From contig CP051187.1 in NCBI GenBank assembly GCA_038087035.1, forward strand, positions 1,793,501 to 1,857,500: DNA of 64,000 bases. The letters run 5' to 3'. The position numbers were made by a program, and so were the translations under genes. The notes beneath the pieces are model-generated. The model was given only the letters and a program-made list of their open reading frames with translations. It was not told where the DNA came from and did no database searches. Within the stretch, counting starts at the first letter, position 1. Each line of letters starts with the position of its first letter. Below, in pieces: positions 40,992 through 50,523 of the stretch. The DNA is from Gloeotrichia echinulata CP02 (GTDB lineage: Bacteria > Cyanobacteriota > Cyanobacteriia > Cyanobacteriales > Nostocaceae).

Positions 40992-41064
40992 GAGGAGTTA
41001 GGAGTTAACTCCTCACTCCTAACTCCTAACTCCTAACTCCTAACTCCTAACTCCTAACTCCCAA
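40992..41064. repeat. Heptamer tandem repeat (CTCCTAA) with short inverted start
   Basis: GAGGAGTTAGGAGTTAAC is followed by CTCCTCACTCCTAACTCC and further CTCCTAA units up to the cinA start. The first part is the inverse of the array, so it can form a hairpin. It fills the gap between the phosphoesterase gene and cinA. Confidence 0.9.
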
Positions 41065-41076
41065 CTTTTATTCCCA

Positions 41077-42348
41077 ATGAGTGCAGAAATTATTTGTGTT
41101 GGTACGGAAATGCTGCTGGGAGATATCCTCAACAGCAATGCTCAATATCTGGCGAAAGAATTAGCGCAGCTAGGTATTCCTCACTACTATCAAACAGTGG
41201 TCGGGGATAACCCAGAACGAATTAAGCAAGTTATAGAAATTGCTATTTCCAGAGCGCAAATTCTCATTTTTACAGGTGGTCTAGGTCCAACACCAGATGA
41301 CCTCACCTGTGAAACCATCGCTGATTTTTTTGGCGCACCGTTGGGAGAACGTCCAGAAATCATCGAAGATATGACCCAGAAATTCGCTCAACGTGGACGG
41401 GTCATGACTTCTAACAACCGCAAACAAGCCTTGATTCCCGAAGGTGCAGAAATTTTACCCAACCCCACTGGTACAGCACCCGGCATCATTTGGCAACCGC
41501 GTGATAATGTCACTATTTTTACCTTCCCCGGAGTGCCATCAGAATTGTATCCGATGTGGGAACAAACAGCAGTACCCTATCTCAAAAACCAAGGCTGGGG
41601 TCAGGAAATTATTTACAGTCGGAGTTTAAGGTTTTGGGGAATTGGTGAATCGGCTTTAGCACAAAAAGTAGCTCCTTTGTTTGATTTACTCAACCCTACG
41701 GTCGCCCCTTATGCAGGTAAGGGGGAAGTCAGGCTGCGAATATCAGCCAAAGCCGCCTCCCAAGCAGCAGCAGAGGCTTTGATTACCCCTGTTGAGCAAG
41801 AAATTAAAGAAATTGCCGGGTTAGATTATTACGGTGTTAATGACGACACCCTCGCTTCCGTGGTTGGTCAACTGTTGCGAGCATCGGGGGAAACCCTAGC
41901 AGTAGCAGAATCCTGTACTGGTGGTGGACTAGGGCAAAGTTTAACTGAAATTTCAGGTAGTTCTGATTACTTCTGGGGTGGTGTAATTTCCTATGACAAC
42001 TCGGTAAAAGTCAGGCTACTGGGAGTTAACCCAGAGGATTTAGATCAGTTTGGGGCGGTAAGTGCTATCGTTGCAGAGCAAATGGCCCTTGGGGTCAAAA
42101 CCCGCCTCTCGACCACGTGGGGACTGAGTATCACAGGAATTGCAGGACCGACTGGGGGGACGGATACTAAGCCTGTGGGTTTGGTGTATGTCGGTTTAGC
42201 AGGGCCTAACGGTGAAGTGGCTAGTTTTGAATATCGATTTGGGTCAACGCGGAATCGGTCTTTTATTCGTCATGTGAGTGCGAATACAGCTTTGGATGTG
42301 TTTCGGCGCAAGTTGATCACCCAGCCCCCGACCCCCCACAATCCTTAA
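41077..42348 (+). CDS. cinA: CinA-family protein (NMN amidohydrolase / ADP-ribose pyrophosphatase type)
   Basis: A 423-residue two-domain protein. The N-terminal MoCF-type domain (MSAEIICVGTEMLLGDILNS, FTGGLGPTPDDLTCETIA) resembles COG1058 ADP-ribose hydrolases. The C-terminal CinA domain (VAESCTGGGLGQSLTEISGS, GGVISYDNSVK, SITGIAGPTGGTDTKPVGLV) is the nicotinamide-nucleotide deamidase PncC type, with the catalytic Ser in ESCTGG. Such proteins recycle pyridine nucleotides; the competence name is historical. The length is normal. It ends just before the right end of an IS1341-type tnpB element. Confidence 0.94.
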   Translation: MSAEIICVGTEMLLGDILNSNAQYLAKELAQLGIPHYYQTVVGDNPERIKQVIEIAISRAQILIFTGGLGPTPDDLTCETIADFFGAPLGERPEIIEDMTQKFAQRGRVMTSNNRKQALIPEGAEILPNPTGTAPGIIWQPRDNVTIFTFPGVPSELYPMWEQTAVPYLKNQGWGQEIIYSRSLRFWGIGESALAQKVAPLFDLLNPTVAPYAGKGEVRLRISAKAASQAAAEALITPVEQEIKEIAGLDYYGVNDDTLASVVGQLLRASGETLAVAESCTGGGLGQSLTEISGSSDYFWGGVISYDNSVKVRLLGVNPEDLDQFGAVSAIVAEQMALGVKTRLSTTWGLSITGIAGPTGGTDTKPVGLVYVGLAGPNGEVASFEYRFGSTRNRSFIRHVSANTALDVFRRKLITQPPTPHNP

Positions 42349-42357
42349 AACATGCCA

Positions 42358-42412
42358 ATTGACATCCTCCCACCACTAATTCGGAGTACCGAATATAGTG
42401 GGGGATTCCAAA
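42358..42412. repeat. Right-end hairpin of the IS1341-type element
   Basis: TTGACATCCTCCCACCACTA and TAGTGGGGGATTCC form the end hairpin with an inner GGAGTACC-type loop. It overlaps the last codons of the minus-strand tnpB and follows the TTGACAT...GGATTC pattern seen at 32933-32965. Confidence 0.7.
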
Positions 42413-43623
42413 GATCGCTCTTTGGGTTTCCTCTTTCCACGACCCGACTTACTTGGAGGAGTTTCCCCACCCATACAGAGGTCGATGTCTCCAGAGGCGT
42501 TAGTTCCGACGTGACCCGCCGTACTCAATCCTTTTGCTAAAATGTTCCGCGCTGCGTTCCAATCCCTATCTTGGGTATACCCACAATGAGGACAAATATG
42601 AGTTCTGGTGCTAAGAGTCTTTTTGACAACCTCTCCACAATTAGAGCAATTCTGTGAGGTGTAGTGGGGCGGAACGGCAACCGTGACAACACCAAACACC
42701 TTACCAAAATACTCAACCCATTCACGAAACAGCGACCATGAAGCGTCACTAATCGACTTAGCCAATCGGTGATTTTTCACCATATTTCGCACCATCAAAT
42801 CCTCATACGCCACGAGGTCGTTAGACCTCACCACGCACCTTGCTGTTTTAACAGCAAAGTCTTTACGCTGGCGACTTACTTTGAGGTGTTTACGAGCAAG
42901 TTTATTTCTCAACTTAATTCTATTTTGAGAACCTTTTTTAGTCTTAGACATCCGGCGTTGCAGTCGTCTCAAAGACTTCTCGCTCTTGCGAATCGGTCTA
43001 GGATTAGCGACTGTTTCCCCGTTACTATCGGTGTAGAAGTGGTTCAGTCCAACATCAATACCAATAGTTTTACCCGTTGGTTCTCGTCTTTCAACTCGTT
43101 CATGGTCGATGCAAAACTGGCAATAATAGCCATCTGCACGACGCACAACCCGCACCCTTTTAAACTGTTTCTTGTGGTAGAAATGCAGGTCACGAGTTCC
43201 CCAGAGTTTAAAGGTTCCTGCTTGAAAACCATCGGAGAAAGTGATATACCTGCGGTCTTCAGAAAGCTTCCATCCACAGGTTTTGTATTCAACAGAACCA
43301 TGTGTTTGTTCTTTCTTAAACTTTGGAAATCCCTTTTTTCCTGGCTTATTTTTCTTGCAGTTATCAAGGAACCGAGCAATTGCAGACCACGCTCTTTCAG
43401 CACTAGCTTGACGAGCCATCGAGTTCAGCTTGGCGACCCAAGGAAACTCAATATTAGCCGCAAGTACAGCGCAGAACTTACTGAGGTCGTATCGCCCAAT
43501 ACCCTTGTTATCCATCCAGTATCTAAGGCTGGCATTGCGAACAAAACGGGCAGTTCTAATCGCTTCATCAAGCGCTTGATACTGTCCGTCTTCTCCCTCA
43601 AGTTTGGCCTCAAATACCAGCAT
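42376..43623 (-). CDS. tnpB: TnpB of an IS1341-type (tnpA-less) element
   Basis: A 415-residue canonical TnpB. RuvC-I is IGIDVGLNHFYT (Asp190), motif II VAYEDLMVRNMV (Glu274), and the Cys4 finger CSNCGEVV...CPHCGY (Cys326, 329, 344, 347) is followed by DRDWNAARNIL with the final Asp. It is the only transposon gene here, as in IS1341-type elements, and may be mobilised in trans by a TnpA such as those at 5952 or 46655. The ATG at 43623 (MLVFEAKLEG) is preferred; an ATG at 43653 would add ten residues. The basic C-terminal tail overlaps the right-end hairpin. Confidence 0.92.
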   Translation of the reverse strand: MLVFEAKLEGEDGQYQALDEAIRTARFVRNASLRYWMDNKGIGRYDLSKFCAVLAANIEFPWVAKLNSMARQASAERAWSAIARFLDNCKKNKPGKKGFPKFKKEQTHGSVEYKTCGWKLSEDRRYITFSDGFQAGTFKLWGTRDLHFYHKKQFKRVRVVRRADGYYCQFCIDHERVERREPTGKTIGIDVGLNHFYTDSNGETVANPRPIRKSEKSLRRLQRRMSKTKKGSQNRIKLRNKLARKHLKVSRQRKDFAVKTARCVVRSNDLVAYEDLMVRNMVKNHRLAKSISDASWSLFREWVEYFGKVFGVVTVAVPPHYTSQNCSNCGEVVKKTLSTRTHICPHCGYTQDRDWNAARNILAKGLSTAGHVGTNASGDIDLCMGGETPPSKSGRGKRKPKERSLESPTIFGTPN

Positions 43624-43837
43624 ATTTACGTCATGTACATTAATGTAAACCATAACATGGATTGGCAAAAAACTCAACTGTTCCCTTTCCCTTACTGGCT
43701 TGCAGCCAGTTGTGGTCGGGGAACGTTTCGTTTTTTGCCCTCGATTCATCTCGCCGCCAAATCAAAGATTATGGCGGGAGCCTTCTCTCCGATTTAGGTA
43801 AATGGACTTTCGCTCACTAGCAACTGTCACGATCATC

Positions 43838-45133
43838 GGTTCTTGGGTACTTAGCGTGCTAAAATGTTAAGATATTTTTTAATAATGTTTAATAAAATAA
43901 ATTATGAAACGAATAATGACTCAACTCCTAAATTTGCCTGAAGTATTAGTAGAATCAAGCCTACAAGAGGGTCAAGTCCTAATTCTATCAGTAGGTAAAA
44001 AGCGAAAAGTGCATCGTGCCCACACTGTGGTCAAAACTCAAGACATTTACATCAAAATCAAAAATGTTTAGTGAAAGATTTACCGATGGGGGATTTTGAA
44101 GTAATACTGAATGTCAATAGACGAAGATTCAAGTGTAAAAAATGCCGAAAAACATTTAATGAAAAGCTAGATTTTCTAGGAGCAAGAAAGAGGTATACAT
44201 ACCGATATGCGGAATATATTATCAAACAAGTGATTAATAGTAATGTAAGTAATGTGGCAAGAAATAATGGACTAACTAATGAATAAGTCATATCAATGCT
44301 TGAAGATGTAGCTAAAAATGTGATGCCAATAGATGTCAAAGATTTAAGAAGATTAGGAATAGATGAAATTAGTTTGGTCAAAGGACAAGGAAAATTTATT
44401 GTCGTGCTAGTAGATATAGATTCAGGTAAATTGATAGGTTTAGTAAAAGAAAGAAAACAAATTGAAATCAAAAAAACCATGAGAATGTGGGGAGAAAAAG
44501 TTTTGTCACAAATAGAAGAAGTAAGTATTGATATGACAGGCAATTATAAATCTTTAATTGAGAAGATTTGTCCAAACGCCCTTGTAACGGTAGATAGGTT
44601 CCATGTTACTAAATTAGTACATGAAGAATTAAATCGAGCTAGGATAGCAGAAAATAAAATAGCATCTGAGTTAAATGCCCCGGAAAGAAAAAAAGTATTT
44701 GAAAGTTTAAAAGGAAATAAATTTACAATTCTAAAAGCCGAGAATAAGCTCACCGAAAAGCAAAAAGATAAATTAAATAGAATTAAACAAGCTTCTCCTT
44801 TAATAGCTAGAATGCATTCATTAAAAGAAGATTTTCACAATTTATTTGAAGACAATAAAAATGTGGTAACGGGAACGCTAGAATTAATCAATTGGTTAAA
44901 AAAAGCTGAACCATATTATCAAAGAAGTGTGCAGACAATTAAACGGTGGTTTGGAGAAATAGTCGGATATTTTGAACGAAGGACTACCAGTGGAGTAGTA
45001 GAAGGAATAAATAATAAACTGAAGTTAATAAAGCGAAGTGGATTTGGATTTAGAAACTTTCGTAATTTTGAGATTAGAGCTTTACTTTCTTGGCATTATC
45101 CTATCAATTTAGCACACTAAGTACGCAAGAGCC
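43838..45133. mobile_element. ISL3-family insertion sequence, degenerate
   Basis: A 1296-bp element with terminal inverted repeats: GGTTCTTGGGTACTTAGCGT-GCTAA at the left and, reversed, GGCTCTTGCGTACTTAGTGT-GCTAA at the right, differing at a few positions. It carries one transposase gene that is now broken. No clear 8-bp target duplication was seen (CGATCATC before, TGATTGAC after). The right end sits inside the 5' part of an ADP-ribosylglycohydrolase gene. Confidence 0.85.
43904..45120 (+). pseudogene. ISL3-family transposase with frameshift and stop
   Basis: Three segments together make up a full-length ISL3 transposase. The first (MKRIMTQLLNLPEVLVESSL) is followed by a frameshift near 44005, after which SCPHCGQNSRHLHQNQKCLV restores the zinc-ribbon start and FKCKKCRKTFNEKL supplies its second Cys pair. 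A TAA at 44284-44286 then interrupts the frame, and the DDE domain continues in the same frame (LRRLGIDEISLVKGQGKFIV, ALVTVDRFHVTKLV, TTSGVVEGINNKLKLIKRSG) to the C-terminus. With two lesions the gene cannot give an intact transposase, though its ends could be moved by another copy. Confidence 0.88.
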
Positions 45134-46509
45134 TGATTGACTCACTCCAGGATCGCTGTGCTGGTTCGATAATTGCGGCTGCGGCTGGCGATGCACTAGG
45201 TTGGATGACGGAATTTATCCGTTCGCATAACGACCTCAAACGTAAAATGGGTTTAGAGGAAGTTACCGACTATAGGTCGTGGAGTAAGCGTGTTGGTGGA
45301 CGCTTCCAAGGTTATGAAGATTATATTGCTGCTGGGGAATATTCTGACGATACACAATTAACTATCTGTACTGCTGCCTGTATATCCTTAAATGGATGCT
45401 TTGACTATCATTCCTTTTGTAAGTTTGAGTATCCAACGTGGCTGGAATATGCCCGTGGAGCAGGTGCCACCGTCAAGGAAGCAGCCGAGAAAATACAGCG
45501 CAAGTCGGCTGCTTGGAATAGCAATTTCTTCAGCCGTAAGACGAAAGAAGGCAGCATAGACTACCGTGATGGTGGTGCCAATGGTGCAGCCATGCGAATA
45601 TCACCTCATGTATTAGCTAATGTCGCCCGTTGGCAACAAGCTGAAACAGATATTTGGCGTAATTCAATAATTAGCCACGGTCATCCAAGAGCTATTATTG
45701 GGGCGCTCTTATATGGATATGCACTACATACTGTATTGCAATTGCCGGAACCAAGTGTAGGTCAACAGTTGATTGAAATACTCGGCAACTGGGTAAAACA
45801 GTTGGAAATCCCGAAAATACCCGCGTTGAAAACATGGCTAACTGAATGGAATCAAGGAAGGCTAGAATCTTTCGAGGTAGTCTTTGATACAACTAAACAA
45901 GAAGCTGTGGAACAGTTGCGGCTTGTCTGGGTGGGATTACGTAAATATAAATCCCCACAAGGTATACTTGAGCAACTAGGCTGTTTTGATCAAACTACTA
46001 AAGGCTCTGGATTAGCGACTGCGATCGCTGGTATCTACTTGTTTGCCCGTCAGCCAGAACAAACCCAACAGAATATTATTATCGCAGCTAATATGATAGG
46101 CAGCGATACTGATTCAATTGCTGCTTTTGTAGGTGGCTTAGGCGGTGCTGCTTTTGGTTTGGAAGCTATTCCTGAAAGCTGGCGATCGCAGATTCAAGAT
46201 GCACCATTTTTGATCCGCATAGGTGAGGATCTAGCTAAAATTTCTGCTGGTGAACATGACAATATGAAAATTCGTCCAGGCTATAGCGGTGTGAAACTGG
46301 GCAAAGCCTTGTCTCGGCAAGCAGTACATAGTGATATGCGAGTTGTACACTCCCGTTTAGGCACAGGCACGATCACAGAAGTAGATGAACAATCTCTGTT
46401 AACTCAAGGGCGAACAGTAACAATTGTACGTATCAATTTTGATGTCGGCCAAAGCTGTAAGTTGGCTTTTCGTGCTAATACTCCTAGTGAAACATTATTT
46501 GTTATTTAG
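45133..46509 (+). pseudogene. ADP-ribosylglycohydrolase, 5' end removed by the ISL3 insertion
   Basis: An open frame that would hydrolyse ADP-ribose from proteins or small molecules (DraG/ARH family). The typical N-terminal motif is present at 45160-45216 (CAGSIIAAAAGDALGWMTEF) but no start codon precedes it: the frame begins right at the ISL3 end. The first in-frame ATG (45205) lies after the GDALG motif. Downstream metal-binding parts are intact (SDDTQLTICTAA, NGAAMRISPHV, IGSDTDSIAAFVGGLGGAAF), and a C-terminal extension of about 80 residues follows. A shortened product from 45205 (434 residues) is possible but would lack the first motif, so it is treated as a disrupted gene. Confidence 0.78.
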
Positions 46510-46654
46510 CTTTCACGCCTTAGCCTGGCACCATAACTGTACTCAGTTTGGTGTCGGGATATAAGGCGATTAATTACGAAACGCCCCAATTACCAATATT
46601 AGCCATAGGCTGATTCGGGAATTAGGGTAGTTGAGTAATTAATAATCTTTTATT

Positions 46655-47095
46655 TTATTTTGGCTTGTCTTGGGATTCAACATATTCTTTGAGAGTTTCA
46701 ACTGTAACACCTCCACAAGACGCTATGAAGTAAGAACCATTCCACAGGACATCTTTATAATAAAATTGATTAACTCTGTCCGGAAATTCTTTCCGTAAAT
46801 AACGACTTGTTACTGTTTTTATGTTGTTAATAAATTTTGGCAATTCAGTTTGAGGTGTGTATTGAAATAATAGATGCACATGGTCAGATTCTCCGTTAAA
46901 ATCTACTACCCTACTGTCCCACTTTAAAAGTAAGTCTTTCAGAATTTCGCCTAACCTATCAATCATCTCACCTGTCAATACCCGCTGACGGTATTTTGTT
47001 GTTAACACCAAATGCGCTTTGAGGTCTGAAACTCCCCTGGCGCGGGAAATATAAGACGCTCGAGTACTCGCTAACGCTCCGCTATCACTGTTCAT
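46655..47095 (-). CDS. tnpA: IS200/IS605 transposase TnpA (Y1 HUH enzyme)
   Basis: A 146-residue Y1 transposase of a different subgroup from the one at 5952. The HUH motif is in GESDHVHLLFQY, the catalytic Tyr in VETLKEYVESQ, and KFINNIKTVTSRYLRKEFPD and YFIASCGGVTVETLK are characteristic. It looks intact. A decayed tnpB lies divergently at 47170-47660. As an intact TnpA it could mobilise the tnpB-only and hairpin-bounded elements in the window if their ends match. Confidence 0.92.
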   Translation of the reverse strand: MNSDSGALASTRASYISRARGVSDLKAHLVLTTKYRQRVLTGEMIDRLGEILKDLLLKWDSRVVDFNGESDHVHLLFQYTPQTELPKFINNIKTVTSRYLRKEFPDRVNQFYYKDVLWNGSYFIASCGGVTVETLKEYVESQDKPK

Positions 47096-47169
47096 AGTTG
47101 ACTTTTCCTTCTCAATACTTTATAGTAATAGATGACAACACTAAATGCAATTAAGTAGGTGATTTCCTT

Positions 47170-47660
47170 ATACTGCTCAACTATCAGTACCGTGCTTATC
47201 CAGACACCAAGCAAAAAATCTAACTAAACAATTGGTTAAGAATTTGTCGATACTGGTACAACAGGCAGTTAGGAGACAGGTTCGACTGGTATCAGCATAA
47301 TCGGACTGCAATTAATTTTTGTCCGTTAATTTGTTCAATACCAAAATTACGAGACAACCCCGACTATTACTCACAAAAAAAACAACTTCCTGTTATTAAG
47401 TCCGATTTGATAAAGGTAAGTCATTCTGGTAACTACTAGACTTTACAAGTGTTCCATCTCAGACATTACAGGATGTATCAAAGCGTGTAGACTTAGCTTT
47501 CTCTCGCTTTGTTGAAGGTGATTACAAAGGAAATCGTAGCGGTAAACCTCGTATTAAAAATGCTGCGCGTTATCGCACAATAAAAAGCGAAATGTACCAG
47601 TTGCTGCAACCGTATTTGGTACTCCAAATCGGTGTAGGTAGTTCACCTGTATGCAGCGTT
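47170..47660 (+). pseudogene. tnpB remnant paired with the tnpA at 46655
   Basis: The frames contain the N-terminal part of a TnpB: LLNYQYRAYPDTKQKI, a stop, LNNWLRICRYWYNRQLGDRF, then after a frameshift VPSQTLQDVSKRVDLAFSRF and SGKPRIKNAARYRTI. The RuvC and zinc-finger parts are missing; a short tail (GTPNRCR-like) may be the original C-terminus. An internal deletion plus stop and frameshift make it non-functional. It diverges from tnpA, like the pair at 5952/6441. Confidence 0.65.
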
Positions 47661-47708
47661 GAAGAACAATAGCGTTTGGCAGAGATGAGGAAAACAGGAG
47701 GTTTAATT

Positions 47709-48731
47709 TTGACAAAGTTAAAAGTTGGGATTAATGGATTTGGTCGGATTGGAAGGCTGGTACTCCGCGCTGGGATTAATAACCCCGATGTTGAGTTTGT
47801 GGGGATTAATGATTTAGTACCACCAGATAACCTCGCCTATCTGTTCAAATACGACTCAACCCACGGGAAGTTTCCGGGTAAGGTGGAAGCTAAGGAGGAT
47901 GGGATTGTCATTGATGGACATTTTATCCCTTGCGTGTCGATTCGCAATCCGGCGGAGTTACCTTGGGGTAAATTGGGTGTAGATTATGTTGTGGAATCTA
48001 CGGGACTGTTCACAGGTTATGAAGGCGCTGCAAATCACCTGACTGCAGGTGCAAAGCGGGTTGTGATTTCTGCTCCTACTAAAGAGCCAGAGAAGATTCC
48101 TACTTTGCTGATGGGTGTAAATCATCACTTGTTTGACCCCAGCAAAGATGCGATCGTCTCGAATGCTAGCTGTACCACAAACTGTTTGGCGCCCATCGCC
48201 AAAGTCATCAATGACAACTTTGGGTTGACCGAAGGGTTGATGACCACAGTTCACGCCATGACTGCTACCCAACCAACGGTAGACGGACCTTCCAAGAAGG
48301 ACTGGCGCGGTGGTCGGGGTGCAGCCCAAAATATCATTCCCTCTTCTACGGGCGCGGCTAAAGCTGTGGCGCTGGTTTTACCAGAGTTGAAGGGTAAATT
48401 AACTGGTATGGCTTTCCGGGTTCCCACTCCCGATGTCTCCGTGGTGGATTTAACCTTTAAGACAGCTAAAGCTACGAGTTACAAAGAAATCTGCGCGGCG
48501 ATGAAGGCTGCTGCTGAAGGTGAACTAAAAGGTATTTTGGGTTACACCGACCAAGAAGTAGTTTCCACAGATTTTCAGGGTGATACCCATTCCAGTATTT
48601 TTGACGCGGGTGCTGGTATTGAACTGAACGCCAACTTCTTTAAGGTGGTTGCTTGGTATGACAATGAGTGGGGTTACTCCAATCGTGTGGTTGACCTAAT
48701 TTTGTCAATGGCACAGAAAGAAAAGCTTTGA
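47709..48731 (+). CDS. gap: Glyceraldehyde-3-phosphate dehydrogenase (Gap1-like, NAD type)
   Basis: A 340-residue enzyme that oxidises glyceraldehyde 3-phosphate to 1,3-bisphosphoglycerate in glycolysis. The NAD fold begins VGINGFGRIGRLVLRA. The acidic residue after the second strand (GINDLVPPDN, Asp35) favours NAD over NADP, which separates it from the Calvin-cycle Gap2. The catalytic Cys is in SNASCTTNCLAPI, and the C-terminal NEWGYSNRVVDL is conserved. The TTG at 47709, with GGAGG 7 bases upstream, gives the standard MTKLKVGINGFG start; an ATG at 47676 would add 11 residues. The transaldolase gene follows in the same direction, which suggests sugar catabolism in the dark. Confidence 0.95.
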   Translation: MTKLKVGINGFGRIGRLVLRAGINNPDVEFVGINDLVPPDNLAYLFKYDSTHGKFPGKVEAKEDGIVIDGHFIPCVSIRNPAELPWGKLGVDYVVESTGLFTGYEGAANHLTAGAKRVVISAPTKEPEKIPTLLMGVNHHLFDPSKDAIVSNASCTTNCLAPIAKVINDNFGLTEGLMTTVHAMTATQPTVDGPSKKDWRGGRGAAQNIIPSSTGAAKAVALVLPELKGKLTGMAFRVPTPDVSVVDLTFKTAKATSYKEICAAMKAAAEGELKGILGYTDQEVVSTDFQGDTHSSIFDAGAGIELNANFFKVVAWYDNEWGYSNRVVDLILSMAQKEKL

Positions 48732-48765
48732 CACTGTATCTGTAGTATCTGTAGGGTGGGCATTC

Positions 48766-48901
48766 AATACTGCGTAGGATTTGCAGGGGAGGCAGGGGAG
48801 GCAGGGGAAGCAGGGGAGGCAAAACTCAACGCCAGCCTCCATTTCTCCCCCTGCTCCAAGAGCTTGCCTCAACCAAGAAATTCCAAAACCTACGCAGTAT
48901 T
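48766..48901. repeat. MITE with AATACTGC inverted ends, copy B
   Basis: AATACTGCGTAGG and CCTACGCAGTATT are perfect 13-bp terminal inverted repeats around a purine-rich GGGGAGGCA repeat and its pyrimidine-rich partner. GGGTGGGCATT occurs on both sides (48755 and 48902); the right copy is the start of a GGGTGGGCATTGCCCACC palindrome. This may be a long target duplication or insertion into that repeat. Confidence 0.75.
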
Positions 48902-49217
48902 GGGTGGGCATTGCCCACCACACGGTATCTAACCCCAAGGTACAGAAAATATCGTCTGGGCGCCAAAATAGCAAAATGATTTAACAAAACTGAATGAAAT
49001 CACACAACTAATCTCAGACTGACATGCCTAAAATAGGGCTGGAGGCTAAAACCAGGACTGTTTGCGAAATTCTTCAGGTGTAGTTGGTAATAAGTAATTA
49101 AGAACAAAAATGGGTGAGTTACCAATTACCAACTAGTCATTACGACTAATTCCAGCATGAAATGCTTTAAAACCAAATGGTGTAGGTCCTGAGCAAACAC
49201 AATTCAAGAGGTATGTT

Positions 49218-50228
49218 ATGTCGAAGAATTTACTAGAACAGTTGCGAGAAATTACAGTTGTGGTCGCTGATACGGGAGATATCCAAGCGATTGAACAGTT
49301 CAAACCCCAAGACGCGACAACCAACCCCTCACTGATTACTGCTGCAGCGCAGATGCCAGAATATCAGGAAATTGTCGATCAAACTTTACTCCAGGCGCAA
49401 AAAGATGCTGGAACAGGTGCAACCCAAGCAGAGGTGGTTTCCCTAGCCTTTGACCGTCTGGCTGTTTCCTTTGGATTGAAGATTTTGCAAATTATCCCTG
49501 GTCGGGTGTCTACGGAAGTTGATGCACGTCTATCTTACGATACCGCAGCTACCGTTACCAAGGCGAGAGAATTGATTGCTCAGTACAAAGCCGCTGGAAT
49601 TGGACCAGAACGGGTACTGATTAAAATCGCCGCTACTTGGGAAGGCATTCGCGCCGCTGAAATTTTGGAAAAAGAAGGTATTCATTGTAACCTTACCCTG
49701 TTGTTTGGCATCCATCAAGCGATCGCCTGTGCAGAAGCTGGTGTTACCCTGATTTCTCCTTTCGTTGGGCGGATTCTTGACTGGTACAAGAAAGACACCG
49801 GACGGGATAGCTATCCGGCTGCAGAAGACCCCGGTGTGTTGTCTGTCACCACAATTTACAACTACTACAAAAAATTCGGCTATAAAACCGAAGTTATGGG
49901 CGCTAGCTTCCGTAACATTGGGGAAATTACTGAACTAGCAGGTAGCGATTTGCTGACAATTTCCCCAGCACTTTTGGCTCAATTACAGTCCACTGTAGCG
50001 GAACTACCACGCAAACTTGACCCCGCAAAGGCTGCAGGGTTGGAAATTGAAAAGATAACTGTAGATAAGGCTGCTTATGACAAGTTGCACGCTGCTGACC
50101 GCATGGCAACTGATAAACTATCCGAAGGGATCGACGGCTTCACCAAGGCGCTAGTTACTCTAGAACAATTATTGGCTGAACGACTAGCTACCTTAGAAAG
50201 CAAAACTCCTGTTAGTCCCTTAGCATAA
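49218..50228 (+). CDS. tal: Transaldolase
   Basis: A 336-residue class I transaldolase of the pentose-phosphate pathway (TalB type), transferring a dihydroxyacetone unit between sugar phosphates. Family motifs are VVADTGDIQAIEQFKPQDAT (with the TNPSLI continuation), the Schiff-base Lys in RVLIKIAATWEG, and NLTLLFGIHQAIACAEAG. The C-terminus (DKLSEGIDGFTKALVTLEQL) is typical. It follows gap by about 490 bp, with a MITE in between, and has AAGAGG before the ATG. It is not in the usual zwf-opcA cluster, so another copy may exist elsewhere. No anomaly. Confidence 0.97.
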   Translation: MSKNLLEQLREITVVVADTGDIQAIEQFKPQDATTNPSLITAAAQMPEYQEIVDQTLLQAQKDAGTGATQAEVVSLAFDRLAVSFGLKILQIIPGRVSTEVDARLSYDTAATVTKARELIAQYKAAGIGPERVLIKIAATWEGIRAAEILEKEGIHCNLTLLFGIHQAIACAEAGVTLISPFVGRILDWYKKDTGRDSYPAAEDPGVLSVTTIYNYYKKFGYKTEVMGASFRNIGEITELAGSDLLTISPALLAQLQSTVAELPRKLDPAKAAGLEIEKITVDKAAYDKLHAADRMATDKLSEGIDGFTKALVTLEQLLAERLATLESKTPVSPLA

Positions 50229-50300
50229 AATGCCGTGTTGTACCAGTACTAGAGCAATTAAATTTTGCGTTATTCCTACTGCTGCGTCTAAATTTTTTGC

Positions 50301-50377
50301 TCCCCCTAAATCCCCCTGAAAAAGGGGGACTTTGAAGGCTTTTTACCCCCCTTATTTAAGGGGGGTTGGGGGGATCT
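50301..50377. repeat. C-rich/G-rich dispersed inverted repeats
   Basis: TCCCCCTGAAAAAGGGGGA and CCCCCCTTATTTAAGGGGGG are two adjacent near-perfect hairpins. Sequences of this kind (CCCCCTAAATCCCCCTGAAAAAGGGGGACTTTG) are widespread in cyanobacteria. They lie downstream of tal and could terminate it. Confidence 0.75.
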
Positions 50378-50523
50378 AAGACTTTGAAATCGCGGGACTA
50401 GGGGTTGACTTGCCAGAGTACTGGTTATTTACCTTGAAAGCAACACGAAAAAAACATCATATTGCTACCAGTTGCGGTTTAGAATTGGAATTATAAGCTA
50501 ATCTGACTGGCTGTGCCACCAAC

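Noticed and set aside
42769..43797. 342-residue plus-strand frame
   Set aside because: It is the antisense shadow of the IS1341-type tnpB on the minus strand.
45205..46509. Intact ADP-ribosylglycohydrolase starting at the ATG at 45205
   Set aside because: The conserved GDALG motif is encoded upstream of this ATG in the same frame, so the true start was lost to the ISL3 insertion.
47676..47708. ATG start for gap at 47676
   Set aside because: The ribosome site GGAGG sits between it and the TTG at 47709, and homologous proteins begin at MTKLKVGINGFG.
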